DNA of 64,000 nt from Solibacillus merdavium. GTDB taxonomy: Bacteria; Bacillota; Bacilli; Bacillales_A; Planococcaceae. The stretch is taken from positions 62,001-126,000 of the forward strand of contig NZ_JACSPW010000005.1 in assembly GCF_014836935.1 (NCBI RefSeq), read 5' to 3'. Both the position numbers and the translations under genes were made by a program. Under the pieces are notes generated by a model that searched no databases, had not been told where the DNA came from, and worked only from the letters and a program-made list of their open reading frames with translations. Within the stretch, counting starts at the first letter, position 1, and each line of letters begins with the position of its first letter. Below, in pieces: positions 36,003 through 44,873 of the stretch.

Positions 36003-37523
36003 TTAATTATTAATTTTAGTATCCTCGATTAGCATCGTTCCATGCTCTTTCAAATTCGTATGGAAAGAAAATGCCTTTTCTAGAATATGTGGTGTTTGAC
36101 CGCCAACTTTCTCTTTCGCCTCTTCAAAGTAGGCACGTAATTGCGCTTGATAATTAGGATGCGCAATTTCAATTAGCTTTTCGGCTCTCTTTACTGGTGG
36201 GAGTCCGCGAAGATCCGCGTATCCTTGCTCCGTAACAATTACATCTACATCATGCTCTGTATGGTCAATATGCGACACGAATGGAACGATTGTTGAAATG
36301 GCACCATTTTTCGCTAAAGAAGACGTTACAAAGATTGTAATTCGGGCATTACGGGCAAAGTCACCCGATCCACCAATACCGTTCATGATTTTTGTACCAT
36401 TTACATGTGTTGAATTGACATTTCCATAAATGTCGACTTCAAGCGCTGTATTAAATGAAATAACACCTAAACGGCGAATAACTTCCGGATTGTTTGAGAT
36501 TTCCTGTGGTCTAAACATAATTTTATCTTTATACTTTTCCAAATCTTCTGCAAGTTGATCAACACGTTTTTTCGATAATGAGAAGGCAGTACCTGCTGCA
36601 AATTTCACGATACCTGCATCGATTAAATCGAATACGCCATCTTGCAGAACTTCCGAGAATACTTCTATATCTTTAAACTGAGATTTTTGCATGCCATTCA
36701 AAACAGCATTTGCAACAGATCCAACTCCAGATTGTAATGGAGCTAATGATTCTGGTAATTTCCCTGCTTCCACTTCACTGGCAAGGAAATCCAATAAATG
36801 ATCTGCAATTTTCTGTGTTTCTTCATTTGGCTCAAATAACGGAGAAGGAACATCCGGCTGTTCTGATAAAACGATCCCTTTTACCTTGGCTGGATCTACT
36901 TTTATCCCGATCTCACCAATACGATCTGCAACACCGTATACCGGTATTTCTTTACGTTCACCTTGTGCCTTCTGAACATAAATGTCATGAAGTCCTTCAT
37001 AAGCTTTTGGCGCCGTTGTATTGATTTCGATGATAACGTTTTCAGCCTTTTCTACAAAAATAGGCGAATTACCTACAGATCCAGTTGGGATAATCAGCCC
37101 ATCTTCCGTAATAGCTGCTGCTTCGATAATAGCATAATCGATTTTCCCTAACGATCCTTTTCTCACTTCTTCTGCTGTATGTGATAAATGCTGATCAATA
37201 TAGAATATTTCTCCTGCATTGATTTTCCCGCGCATAACGGCATTTCCTTGATAAGGAACACGTAAGCTAACGATATCCGCCTCTGCCATCGATTGATCTG
37301 CAGTTGGACCTAAAGATGCGCCAGTATATAAATTGACTTTGAAATTTTCTTTCTCACCACGTCTAGATAGTGCAAGTGGAAATTCTTTTGGCTCCCCGAA
37401 AAGTGTAAAGCCACTCATTCCAAGGTTCATACCGTCCTCAATCCAAGAAGCGGCTTCTTCTGCCGAAACAACTTTACTTAAAAACGCTTCATTTCTGATG
37501 AATTGACTTAAATCTTTTTCCAT
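36003..37523 (-). CDS. Acetyl-CoA hydrolase/succinate CoA-transferase family protein
   Basis: A protein of about 506 residues of the Ach1/AarC class I CoA-transferase family. Marks are the GSVGNSP turn, the active-site Glu in FSEVLQDGVFDLIDAG (about residue 290), the CoA-binding GIGGSGDFARNA and the late TEQGYADLRGLPPVKRA. Such enzymes move CoA between succinyl-CoA or acetyl-CoA and carboxylates, useful in acetate metabolism, which would suit the acetate-type symporters at 5-9 kb. The ATG at 37523 lies seven bases after GGGGTG; the TTG at 37529 is too close to it. Confidence 0.88.
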   Translation of the reverse strand: MEKDLSQFIRNEAFLSKVVSAEEAASWIEDGMNLGMSGFTLFGEPKEFPLALSRRGEKENFKVNLYTGASLGPTADQSMAEADIVSLRVPYQGNAVMRGKINAGEIFYIDQHLSHTAEEVRKGSLGKIDYAIIEAAAITEDGLIIPTGSVGNSPIFVEKAENVIIEINTTAPKAYEGLHDIYVQKAQGERKEIPVYGVADRIGEIGIKVDPAKVKGIVLSEQPDVPSPLFEPNEETQKIADHLLDFLASEVEAGKLPESLAPLQSGVGSVANAVLNGMQKSQFKDIEVFSEVLQDGVFDLIDAGIVKFAAGTAFSLSKKRVDQLAEDLEKYKDKIMFRPQEISNNPEVIRRLGVISFNTALEVDIYGNVNSTHVNGTKIMNGIGGSGDFARNARITIFVTSSLAKNGAISTIVPFVSHIDHTEHDVDVIVTEQGYADLRGLPPVKRAEKLIEIAHPNYQAQLRAYFEEAKEKVGGQTPHILEKAFSFHTNLKEHGTMLIEDTKINN

Positions 37524-37921
37524 TAACAATCACCCCAAAATAGTTTTTTAATTCGTTGTTACGATGAATCATAAGAAATTCTTATTGCCAATTAAAAAAT
37601 CCAAGACACTATATTTTTTAATTGCCTTATCTATATTGTAATGAGAGCATTCCCGTTCGTCTATTACATCATACCTATCATAATGATAGAAATAATCTAT
37701 TATCCTAGTAAAGGGATTCATATAAAAAATCGGATTAAGGAATTGTTGAATCCCTTTAATCCGATCGTTTAACGATATAAAGCATACTTAATTTACTCTT
37801 GCACATTATATCGAAATCATAATATATATTTATGAATAATTTAGCGTGTGCTATTTTTTATATCTGGTACTTACAAAGGCTAAAGACTATGCAATTTTAA
37901 GCAACGAAATGAACTCTGACT
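37524..37921. other. Intergenic region with inverted repeats
   Basis: Besides the terminator at 37729-37765 it holds an inverted repeat 37586-37625 (CAATTAAAAAAT and ATTTTTTAATTG arms) upstream of the CoA-transferase gene, of unknown meaning. No gene seen. Confidence 0.5.
37727..37767 (-). terminator. Intrinsic terminator of czcD-czrA
   Basis: ATCGGATTAA-GG and CC-TTAATCCGAT arms, followed by T6 on the minus strand, 155 bases past the czrA stop. Confidence 0.65.
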
Positions 37922-38248
37922 TTAATGTTTTGCATGATCAATTGCCTGATGAAGCAGGTTGATAATATGATCATCGTCGCTTGAATAATACAATGTCGTT
38001 CCTTCCCGGCGAAACTTTACTAAGCGCAGATTTTTCAAAAAACGCAATTGATGGGAAACAGCGGATTGATTTAAATCTAGCGTTTCCGCTATATCATTTA
38101 CTGAATGTTCCTCACAGCATAGCATATTTAAAATACGTATCCGCGTAGGGTCACTTAATGCTTTAAATGTTTGCGATACGACAAATAAAGTTTCGTCATC
38201 CAGTTCGTGTTGTGTTCTCTTTTCTATCGACATAATATTAACACTCAT
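37922..38248 (-). CDS. czrA: ArsR/SmtB-family metal sensor repressor (CzrA-like)
   Basis: A 108-residue winged-helix repressor: [16 protein letters not shown], the recognition helix [24 protein letters not shown] and the wing [13 protein letters not shown]. The C-terminal helix [18 protein letters not shown] has the Asp/His...His/His spacing of the alpha-5 zinc/cobalt site of CzrA and SmtB. It should leave its operator when zinc or cobalt binds. It lies 20 bases after czcD in one operon. The start may be the ATG at 38233, which has a slightly better upstream site. The candidate operator is the dyad at 39252-39277. Confidence 0.85.
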   Translation of the reverse strand: MSVNIMSIEKRTQHELDDETLFVVSQTFKALSDPTRIRILNMLCCEEHSVNDIAETLDLNQSAVSHQLRFLKNLRLVKFRREGTTLYYSSDDDHIINLLHQAIDHAKH

Positions 38249-38268
38249 TTCTTATTAAATTAAAAGTA

Positions 38269-39225
38269 TTAATGATGATGGTGGTGGTGATGTGCATTCG
38301 TATCCTGCTTGACTGTGCAATAAATGGAACTGTCATGTTTATGTGTATTAGTTTCAACTTGTATTGTCACATGGTGAATATTTTGATGAAGTAAGTCGTG
38401 TTCTATTTTATCGAGAAGCTGCTCGCTTTCTTTTATCGTTAAATTTTCATTCACTACTACATGGCACGACATGGCATTTAACCCACTAGTAATTGTCCAT
38501 ATATGCAAATCATGAATCGCTTTAATTTCACTATGCTGTTCAATCGTATGAATGATATCCTCCACATTTATATCTGAAGGTGTTCCTTCCATTAAAATAT
38601 GCAAAGAAGCTTTCGTTAAGTGGTAACCGCTACGAATAACAAGTGCCGCTACAAATATGCTGGCTAATGGATCTGCCCAACCCCAATCAAAAATCAAAAT
38701 AAGTAAAGCTGCCACAATGGCACCGATTGAACCAATCATGTCGCTAATTACATGTAAATAGGCTCCACGCATATTTAAATTCTCTTTCGTATCTGCACCG
38801 CGTAGCATAATCCATGCCACTAGTATATTTACCGCTAACCCAATACTACTAATGATTAGCATCCCTATTGATGCGACTTCCGGTGGATTCATGAACCTTT
38901 GGATTGCTTCATAGAAAATAAACAATGCAATAACGATTAAAGTTAATCCATTTAAAGTAGCGGCCAATATTTCAATACGTTTATAGCCGAATGTTTTACT
39001 GCCATTAGCGACCCTTTCAGCCAAAATGATGGCCAACAATGCAATACCAAGCGATACGGCGTCACTTAACATATGACCTGCATCTGAAAGAAGAGCAAGA
39101 CTATTTGTCAAGAAACCTCCAATCGCTTCGACAATCATAAAGCTTGTAATGATTAAAAAGGAAATGAACAATACTTTCTTGTTCGTGCTATGAGAATGAT
39201 GATGATGGTGATCGTGATCCCCCAT
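38269..39225 (-). CDS. czcD: Cation diffusion facilitator, zinc/cobalt efflux (CzcD-like)
   Basis: A 318-residue CDF exporter with six membrane helices. The zinc-site motifs are HMLSDAVSLG-type in helix 2 (LLSDAGHMLSD) and HVISDMIGSIG in helix 5, followed by the cytoplasmic C-terminal domain (DLHIWTITSGLNAMSCHVVV). Both ends are His-rich, probably metal-binding. It exports Zn2+, Co2+ or Cd2+ by proton exchange. It is the first gene of the operon with czrA. Confidence 0.9.
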   Translation of the reverse strand: MGDHDHHHHHSHSTNKKVLFISFLIITSFMIVEAIGGFLTNSLALLSDAGHMLSDAVSLGIALLAIILAERVANGSKTFGYKRIEILAATLNGLTLIVIALFIFYEAIQRFMNPPEVASIGMLIISSIGLAVNILVAWIMLRGADTKENLNMRGAYLHVISDMIGSIGAIVAALLILIFDWGWADPLASIFVAALVIRSGYHLTKASLHILMEGTPSDINVEDIIHTIEQHSEIKAIHDLHIWTITSGLNAMSCHVVVNENLTIKESEQLLDKIEHDLLHQNIHHVTIQVETNTHKHDSSIYCTVKQDTNAHHHHHHH

Positions 39226-39251
39226 TTAAAACCCCTCCACAATTAATTTTA

Positions 39252-39277
39252 TATATATGAACATATACTCATATATA
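39252..39277 (-). promoter_or_regulatory. Candidate CzrA operator and promoter region of czcD
   Basis: A perfect dyad TATATATGA-N8-TCATATATA, similar to ArsR/SmtB operators (ATATGA...TCATAT). TTGACA on the minus strand (39300-39305) gives a -35, but the -10 17 bases on is poor (TAAGTT). Confidence 0.6.
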
Positions 39278-39325
39278 ACTTATTATTTATTGGCAGAATT
39301 GTCAATTACATTCGCCTAAAAATTC

Positions 39326-39364
39326 ATAAGCCCCTTACTTCTGAAAAAGAGTGAGGGGCTTATA
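39326..39364 (-). terminator. Intrinsic terminator of the SgrR-type gene
   Basis: ATAAGCCCCT and AGGGGCTTAT arms 14 bases past the stop codon of the next gene. Confidence 0.7.
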
Positions 39365-39377
39365 TTTTAGGTATTTA

Positions 39378-41039
39378 TCATTTTTTATGTTCATTTGCCG
39401 AAATATAAAGTTTCCGATAATCAATTCGTCCATGGCTATCAAACACCACATGATCAAAGTTAGAATTATCCCGAACATAATAGTAATGCTTACGGTGTTT
39501 TAAAAATTTCAGATGGTATGACGTTTGCAGAAATTGCTCAAGTTCCTCAAATTGAAGCAATGGATTATGTGACGTTTTCGCTTCTTCAAATATATTGAAT
39601 GCCTTACTACAATCCTGTGCATTCATTGTAGCAATTAAGTTTTTTCCGTATGTAGTGTAATAATTATAAAAGGATAGATTTAGATTCCTTAAAATAGCCA
39701 TACCACCAACAAATAGGTCCATCTTATTAAATCGTTCTGCTGTTGGCTGTTGAAAATTAATACATTCGAGTTTCGCTTCAATATTATGCTCTGCTAAAAT
39801 CTCCTGAAGCTTTTCTGCCTGTGGAAGATGGTTCACCCCTTCACGAATTTGCTGATACCCAATAATAATCGGCTCTTTCAAGTCGGGTTTTATTAGCTGT
39901 GGGGTTTCTACTTGTACTTTATTTGATGAAGTCAGCCAGCCGTACGCAGGTTGCTCGTAATACGGATTTAATACAAATTGCTCAGGTAAGATGTTATGCC
40001 ATATATAGGCTCTTGCCTCTACACTTGAGAAGGCTTCACGGTTACTATTAAAAAATAAATATGTTGCACCTTCCTCCTGCTGTTCAATGACACGATAAGG
40101 TTCGTCCTCAATCGGCATATGGGAAATAGGACTTGCGACATCGCTTTCCGTTATAAACAGCTCCACTCGGTCAATCCAAGGACGTTCTTTAAAATAAGAA
40201 TGAAACGCCTCCAAAATAATTTTGTCATTTGAAAGCTGCTTAAGCTGAAAGGGTCCACAGCCGATTTCTGGATTGAGGGATTTGGTTAGCATGACTAATC
40301 TCGGACTAGCAAAAAAGGTTGGCAGTAAGGAAAATGGCTTTTTCAGCTGTACAAGAAGTTCGTATTTACTAAGGACATTCATTTGTTCAATTTCATAAAT
40401 TTCTTTGTAACGCTCACTAATATAGGCAATCGAAGCTACGACCTCCTCCGCCGTCAGTATTGTACCATCATGAAACTTGACGCCTTTCTTTAATACGAAA
40501 GACCATGTGCGATAATCCTGTGTATCATAGGCAAATACTAAATTATTAAATATATTGCCATTTTCATCAATCCCAAAAAGTGTTTCATGAATTTGCTCCA
40601 TCATATGGGAATCATGTCTTGAAATTGATTCTAAAGGATCTAGAAAAAGTTCAACTTCATACATTTGCTGAACAAATATATGCTCATCTTCAATGGATTG
40701 CAGACCTAATTTTGAATTTAACCACGCCTGAATATTTAAATTTTGGGTCATGTCATAACGTTTTATAATTTCCAATGCGACTTCATAATTCCCGATTTCC
40801 CAAAGCTGAGATATCCATTCTAGTAAAATGGTATCTGAATTTCTCAGCATCGTAATAAACGGCTTCTTTCCCCGACCACGCGCGGTTTCCCATCGGATTT
40901 TCTGATTTTTCTCAAGCTGATGTACTATCGTTTTGGCGTAGCGTGTAGAACAATTTAAAAGCTCGGCTATTTCCGCAATAGACGTTTCCATACGTTGATC
41001 TTTCATAAAAAATTTGCTTAACGTAAACTCGTATTCCAT
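39378..41039 (-). CDS. SgrR-family transcriptional regulator (HTH + solute-binding domain)
   Basis: A 553-residue protein with an N-terminal winged helix (ETSIAEIAELLNCSTRYAKTIVHQLE, about 18-45) and a large domain like extracellular solute-binding family 5 proteins (LVFAYDTQDYRTWSFVLKKG, then KFHDGTILTAEEVVASI). There is no signal peptide, so it is a cytoplasmic sensor. SgrR in Escherichia coli senses sugar-phosphate stress; Bacillus relatives such as YhjP sit next to an MFS exporter (YhjO), as here. It probably controls the divergent transporter 92 bases away. AAGGAGG precedes the ATG. Confidence 0.88.
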   Translation of the reverse strand: MEYEFTLSKFFMKDQRMETSIAEIAELLNCSTRYAKTIVHQLEKNQKIRWETARGRGKKPFITMLRNSDTILLEWISQLWEIGNYEVALEIIKRYDMTQNLNIQAWLNSKLGLQSIEDEHIFVQQMYEVELFLDPLESISRHDSHMMEQIHETLFGIDENGNIFNNLVFAYDTQDYRTWSFVLKKGVKFHDGTILTAEEVVASIAYISERYKEIYEIEQMNVLSKYELLVQLKKPFSLLPTFFASPRLVMLTKSLNPEIGCGPFQLKQLSNDKIILEAFHSYFKERPWIDRVELFITESDVASPISHMPIEDEPYRVIEQQEEGATYLFFNSNREAFSSVEARAYIWHNILPEQFVLNPYYEQPAYGWLTSSNKVQVETPQLIKPDLKEPIIIGYQQIREGVNHLPQAEKLQEILAEHNIEAKLECINFQQPTAERFNKMDLFVGGMAILRNLNLSFYNYYTTYGKNLIATMNAQDCSKAFNIFEEAKTSHNPLLQFEELEQFLQTSYHLKFLKHRKHYYYVRDNSNFDHVVFDSHGRIDYRKLYISANEHKK

Positions 41040-41130
41040 AATTCCTCCTTAAAAGGTGAACAAGTCTATTTTTCCAATCACTTTTTGTTCCAGTTATTTT
41101 ATTCTAAACTTCTTTAAGTGGAGGTGCTAT

Positions 41131-42318
41131 ATGAATTTACTTAAAAATCCAAATTTCCAGAAGCTGTATGTAATTTCATTATTAGTGAATATTTCAATGA
41201 CAACATTTTCCTTTATATTACCGCTTATCTTGTATGAATATACAAAATCAGCCATTGCTATGAGTACAATGCGCTTAATGGATTTCTTACCTAATGTGCT
41301 ATTAGGAATGTTCATTGGGGTGCTTGTAGACCGTATGAATCGTCGCCTAACTATGCTTTGGGGAAATGTCATCCGTACACTATTTGCATTTACTTTAACA
41401 GTAGTGCTAACGACAACCGAGTTTTCACTTTGGTCTGTATATGTGCTCGGTTTTGTTATTTCTTCGCTCGGCTATATGATCGGCAGCGCGACAAATGCGA
41501 TTATGCCGCAGCTGTTTGAGCGTTCGCAAATGACAGAGATTCAAACAAGATTGTCGTTACAAAGTACCCTAATTTCCATTATCGGACCTGGACTATTAGG
41601 TATGCTTCTGCTTTGGAGTTCAAATGCTGTATTTTTATGGCTTTTTGTAGGTTGTAATCTGCTCATTGTTTTCGTAACAGCCCTACTACAGAAGGTACCT
41701 AATCCAAAACGGTCTTCTCAATCACTTTGGCAGGATTTAAAAGAAGGCTATGATGAGCTGATCAGAAATAAGTCGCTGTTTATACAAACATGGACAATTT
41801 TCTTTTCAAATTTCGCCTCAAGCCTAATTATCGGTGTGCTAACGTTTTATGCGCTAGATACGCTGCAGTTTACTAAAGAGGAGCTTGGCTTCATGCTAAC
41901 ACTATCAGCTTTTGGTGGCATATTGGGAGCAAAAATAATTAGACCGCTTCGTAATAAATATCGAAGAGGACAAATTTATACATATTCAATGGCAGTGGAA
42001 GTTCTTATTTTAATTACTTTTATGTTTGCACAAACTTGGTGGCTATTAGGGATTTTATTAGCCTTGCGTACAGCAATTTCAACGATGACAAATATTGTCT
42101 ACCTTGCACTACGTCAAGAAACAACGCCCAATCATCTATTAGGTCGTGTTGCTGGTACAACTTCGATGATTATGAAACTCGCTTTACCTTTTGGCCTACT
42201 TGTTGGAGGTTACTGGGCAGATCACTTTGCCATTCCGCCGATATTTCTTATAAGTGCAATCATTATTTCCATTAATGTTTTCATTCTATTTAAAACGAAA
42301 TTTACGAAAACGGTTTGA
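41131..42318 (+). CDS. MFS transporter (YhjO-like)
   Basis: A 395-residue major facilitator with about 12 helices. The loop 2-3 motif is GVLVDRMNRRLTMLWGN (a DRxxRR-type motif A) and a central loop KVPNPKRSSQSLWQDLKEGYDEL separates the halves. Probably a drug or sugar exporter with substrate unknown; the divergent SgrR-type regulator suggests sugar efflux. The ATG at 41131 has GGAGGTG five bases upstream, which excludes the longer frame from 41056. Confidence 0.85.
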   Translation: MNLLKNPNFQKLYVISLLVNISMTTFSFILPLILYEYTKSAIAMSTMRLMDFLPNVLLGMFIGVLVDRMNRRLTMLWGNVIRTLFAFTLTVVLTTTEFSLWSVYVLGFVISSLGYMIGSATNAIMPQLFERSQMTEIQTRLSLQSTLISIIGPGLLGMLLLWSSNAVFLWLFVGCNLLIVFVTALLQKVPNPKRSSQSLWQDLKEGYDELIRNKSLFIQTWTIFFSNFASSLIIGVLTFYALDTLQFTKEELGFMLTLSAFGGILGAKIIRPLRNKYRRGQIYTYSMAVEVLILITFMFAQTWWLLGILLALRTAISTMTNIVYLALRQETTPNHLLGRVAGTTSMIMKLALPFGLLVGGYWADHFAIPPIFLISAIIISINVFILFKTKFTKTV

Positions 42319-42801
42319 GCTGACGTTTTAAGGATGGGAGTAAGGGTGTATTCACTTCATAAAAAAAGCTTCCTAATTAAATAACGGGTTCGGTTGATGG
42401 GAAGAATAATATTAAAAACAATGTAAATGACACGCTAATTATATAAATGGCGATTAAAAATGCTCAGATTATTTCTGTGCGTTTTTTGATGAAATATTTA
42501 AATCTAATTGAGGTTACTTCGAAAAATGCGGATTTACAAACCATAAGGATATGCATGATTTTATACAAGAAAACCAATGACGCAACATTCCCCAAAATAC
42601 GCTCAAACCGTTGTCCGCATTGAGTTTTAGTAAAAGTGTATAAAACAACGCATAAACAATGTACCAATAGAGTAAGCAGAAACGTTGATTTAATAACATT
42701 TCTGCCCTTTTCGCTTCTTGCCAAACTTGCATTTGGGAACGTTATTAGGTTAATTTTTATATGCTTTATAAATCCTTAATGAACTAAGGTGTCTTAACTT
42801 A
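42319..42801. other. Intergenic region, possible decayed sequence
   Basis: Minus-strand frames at 42464-42732 (up to 86 codons) overlap in two registers, have no ribosome binding site and look like chance or decay. The right end holds repeat X1 (42738-42774). No gene is supported. Confidence 0.4.
42738..42774. repeat. Degenerate repeat X, copy 1
   Basis: 37 bases (TTATTAGGTT ... CTTTATAAATC) that recur at 43566-43602. Each copy lies about 30 bases past the stop of the neighbouring minus-strand gene. Confidence 0.5.
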
Positions 42802-43338
42802 TTATCCTTTATGTTTTTTCTCCATATATTCTAAGTATTCCTTTGATTGTCCTTTTGGAATACTAAGGTTTTTCCAATCTTTATCCTTTACTTGTTTTCC
42901 AATGTAAACAACTTGTCCTATATGATAAGAATAATGAACCATTTGTCTTTCTATTGCATCAATTACTAGATGCTTTTCACTACGGATATAAATATTTTTT
43001 AATAAATCCTGCTCTTCCAAATTAGTTAATGCCTCAAAAAGTATCTGCCAACCTTTTTCCCAAATTCCAAACAATTCTTCCTTTGATACTCTAGACTCTT
43101 CGAATTCTTGATCTCGATTCCTATAAGATTTTTCTCCATCTGAAGTTAAAAAATCAGACCATCTAGACACCATATTTCCACTTAAATGTTTTACAATAAC
43201 AGCAACATTATTAGATTCATCATTTAATTTCCAATGAATCTCGTCTTCTGATAATAGATTTATTGTCTTATCTCCAAGATTTTTGACACTTTTAAACCGT
43301 TCTAAGACAACTTTTAAATATTCCTTTCCCAAATTCAT
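42802..43338 (-). CDS. DUF1572 (DinB superfamily) protein
   Basis: A 178-residue helical-bundle protein: KEYLKVVLERFKSVKNLGDKT, SNNVAVIVKHLSGNMVSRWSDFLTSDGEK and MVHYSYHIGQVVYIGKQ, with the His residues placed as in the DinB metal site. Function unknown for the family; damage-inducible or thiol-dependent roles are guessed. It is flanked by degenerate repeats shared with the next gene unit. Confidence 0.8.
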   Translation of the reverse strand: MNLGKEYLKVVLERFKSVKNLGDKTINLLSEDEIHWKLNDESNNVAVIVKHLSGNMVSRWSDFLTSDGEKSYRNRDQEFEESRVSKEELFGIWEKGWQILFEALTNLEEQDLLKNIYIRSEKHLVIDAIERQMVHYSYHIGQVVYIGKQVKDKDWKNLSIPKGQSKEYLEYMEKKHKG

Positions 43339-43457
43339 TAGTAGTACCCCCCCTTTAATTAGTTGTAATGTGTTGCTTAATTACTAAATAAACTTCATAC
43401 AATTAGGTTCGATTAATAAAAGGAAAACCCTTCTTTAATTAAATGATATGGACCGAT

Positions 43458-43497
43458 TGTTGAATAACGAAAATGCACGTAAAGCATTGTTTGGGAA
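43458..43497. repeat. Degenerate repeat Y, copy 1
   Basis: GTTGAATAACGAAAATGCAC and the following AAAGCATTGTTTGGGAA; similar to 44125-44163. Contains a small hairpin AATGC/GCATT. Confidence 0.45.
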
Positions 43498-43518
43498 TTT
43501 ATCGTTCACGAGCAGCCA

Positions 43519-43550
43519 AAATACCCCCTATTCAATTGAATAGGAGGTAT
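43519..43550. terminator. 32-base palindrome, terminator-like
   Basis: AATACC-C-CCTATTCAATTGAATAGG-A-GGTATT: near-perfect. It lies past the DUF3888 gene on the minus strand and between repeats Y1 and X2. Confidence 0.5.
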
Positions 43551-43565
43551 TGGTTCCCAAATGTG

Positions 43566-43602
43566 AATGTTTATTAGGTTTACTTTGTATACTTTATAAA
43601 TC
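43566..43602. repeat. Degenerate repeat X, copy 2
   Basis: Similar to 42738-42774 (TTATTAGGTT ... CTTTATAAATC), 31 bases past the stop of the DUF3888-like gene. Confidence 0.5.
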
Positions 43603-43632
43603 ACTGTTGCGTTTAGTTAAAGGTAATATTTC

Positions 43633-44046
43633 TTATTGAGATAAATGTTTGTAGTCTAATATTTCAATTTCGAAACCGTGATTACATTTCTGCTTATTAA
43701 TCTTCTCACTATCACAGGACGGGGATATTCTTACCTTAACCAAATCTTCTTTAACATTCCCGTTAGGCTTTTTTGAAGGAATCTCAATTCTTACAGTAAC
43801 ATCATAGGAATGATTCTCGTTGTAAGTAATACCAACAATCCTTTTCCATTGCCAAATAAGACGATTATCTCCTCCATACTCTTTGATAACTCTTTTATCA
43901 ATAGTTGGGAAGATAATGTCAGAAATAATATCCTCCGTTGTGACATACATTTCTTCTGCTTTTGGTATTGTTTCTGATTTTGCTACTTGCATAGAAGTAA
44001 GAACAATTAATATAAATCCTAATAAGACTAAGTAATGCTTAACCAT
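43633..44046 (-). CDS. Secreted DUF3888-type protein
   Basis: A 137-residue protein with a signal peptide (MVKHYLVLLGFILIVLTSMQ, likely cut after AKSE-type residues) and a domain beginning EEMYVTTEDIISDIIFPTIDKRV, as in DUF3888 proteins. WQWKRIVGITYNENHSYDV continues, and two Cys residues near the end (SPSCDS and QKCNHG) may form a disulfide. Function unknown. The ATG at 44046 has GGGGTGA seven bases upstream; the GTG at 44052 is too close. Confidence 0.75.
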   Translation of the reverse strand: MVKHYLVLLGFILIVLTSMQVAKSETIPKAEEMYVTTEDIISDIIFPTIDKRVIKEYGGDNRLIWQWKRIVGITYNENHSYDVTVRIEIPSKKPNGNVKEDLVKVRISPSCDSEKINKQKCNHGFEIEILDYKHLSQ

Positions 44047-44124
44047 CAACACTCACCCCAGGTTTACGTTTACTCCTTATTCTTCGTATCTTGTTAATTT
44101 TTATTCAATAAACCTACCTCGGTA

Positions 44125-44163
44125 GTTGAATAAAAAAACGCACCCAAAGCGACGTTTGGTAAC
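44125..44163. repeat. Degenerate repeat Y, copy 2
   Basis: GTTGAATAAAAAAACGCACC and the following CAAAGCGACGTTTGGTAAC, similar to 43458-43497; upstream of the DUF3888-type gene. Confidence 0.45.
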
Positions 44164-44280
44164 ATTAAGTGATTAACTTTTTAAATCCCATAAAAAGTAA
44201 TTTTAATATTGAGGAATCTGATTTTATATTACCTCTCGAATCTTCATCTTCTAAAACGCTATAACAAAAAAATAAACGCA

Positions 44281-44313
44281 AAAAAAGGCATCCTAATTAA
44301 AGGATACCTCTTT
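44281..44313 (-). terminator. Intrinsic terminator of the cold-shock gene
   Basis: AGG-ATCCT and AGGAT-CCT arms around TTAATT, then T7 on the minus strand. Confidence 0.8.
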
Positions 44314-44334
44314 TGTATGGTTACATCATTAAAA

Positions 44335-44535
44335 TTAAAGTTTTACGATGTTTGTAGCTTGTGGGCCACGTTGACCGTCTTCAATACCGAATTCAACTTT
44401 TTGACCTTCGTCTAAAGATTTGAATCCGTCGCCTTGGATTGCTGAGAAGTGAGCGAATACGTCGTTTCCGCCTTCAACTTCGATAAATCCAAAACCTTTT
44501 TCTGCGTTAAACCATTTTACTGTACCTTGTGTCAT
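44335..44535 (-). CDS. csp: Cold-shock protein (CspB/CspD family)
   Basis: A 66-residue single cold-shock domain: [20 protein letters not shown] with RNP1 KGFGFI, then RNP2 DVFAHFSAI, and the end [11 protein letters not shown]. It binds single-stranded RNA and DNA, melts RNA structure and can act as a transcription antiterminator. AATGGAGGTC precedes the ATG. The leader of about 140 bases contains a long hairpin with T-tract (44580-44650) between promoter and gene. Confidence 0.95.
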   Translation of the reverse strand: MTQGTVKWFNAEKGFGFIEVEGGNDVFAHFSAIQGDGFKSLDEGQKVEFGIEDGQRGPQATNIVKL

Positions 44536-44579
44536 TTAAATGACCTCCATTATTCGTATTAATAAGATGACAATTTCTT

Positions 44580-44650
44580 TAAAAGAAAAAAATTCACATA
44601 TTACAAAAAGTACCAAACAAAATCCAAATACTTTTTGTAATAGGTGAATT
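44580..44650 (-). promoter_or_regulatory. Leader terminator (attenuator) of csp
   Basis: Minus-strand arms 44650-44629 and 44612-44591 pair at 21 of 22 positions around a 16-base loop and are followed by a T-rich run. It lies inside the transcribed leader, so transcription should stop before the gene unless the hairpin is prevented. Confidence 0.75.
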
Positions 44651-44682
44651 TATTGTTGTCTTGTGTAACTCTTATTAAACCT

Positions 44683-44711
44683 AGTATATACCATAAAAAT
44701 GAATTTGTCTA
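44683..44711 (-). promoter_or_regulatory. Sigma-A promoter of csp
   Basis: Minus strand TAGACA (44711-44706), a 17-base spacer, TATACT (44688-44683). Start predicted near 44676. Confidence 0.75.
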
Positions 44712-44873
44712 GTGCATAGCCTACTACACTCTTTATTGCGCATTTAATTAAACCTTCCCTATCCGGTCCATTTAGTAAGGAACGTATTACTCTAACATTA
44801 TGCAGTAGAAATTACATCACCTCTTATTAATACTAACTAAGGATCGAAGGTGATGTAATTTCCTACTTCTTAT

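Noticed and set aside
42464-42732. Two overlapping minus-strand frames of 86 and 72 codons
   Set aside because: They occupy the same DNA in different frames, lack ribosome binding sites and show no family motif.
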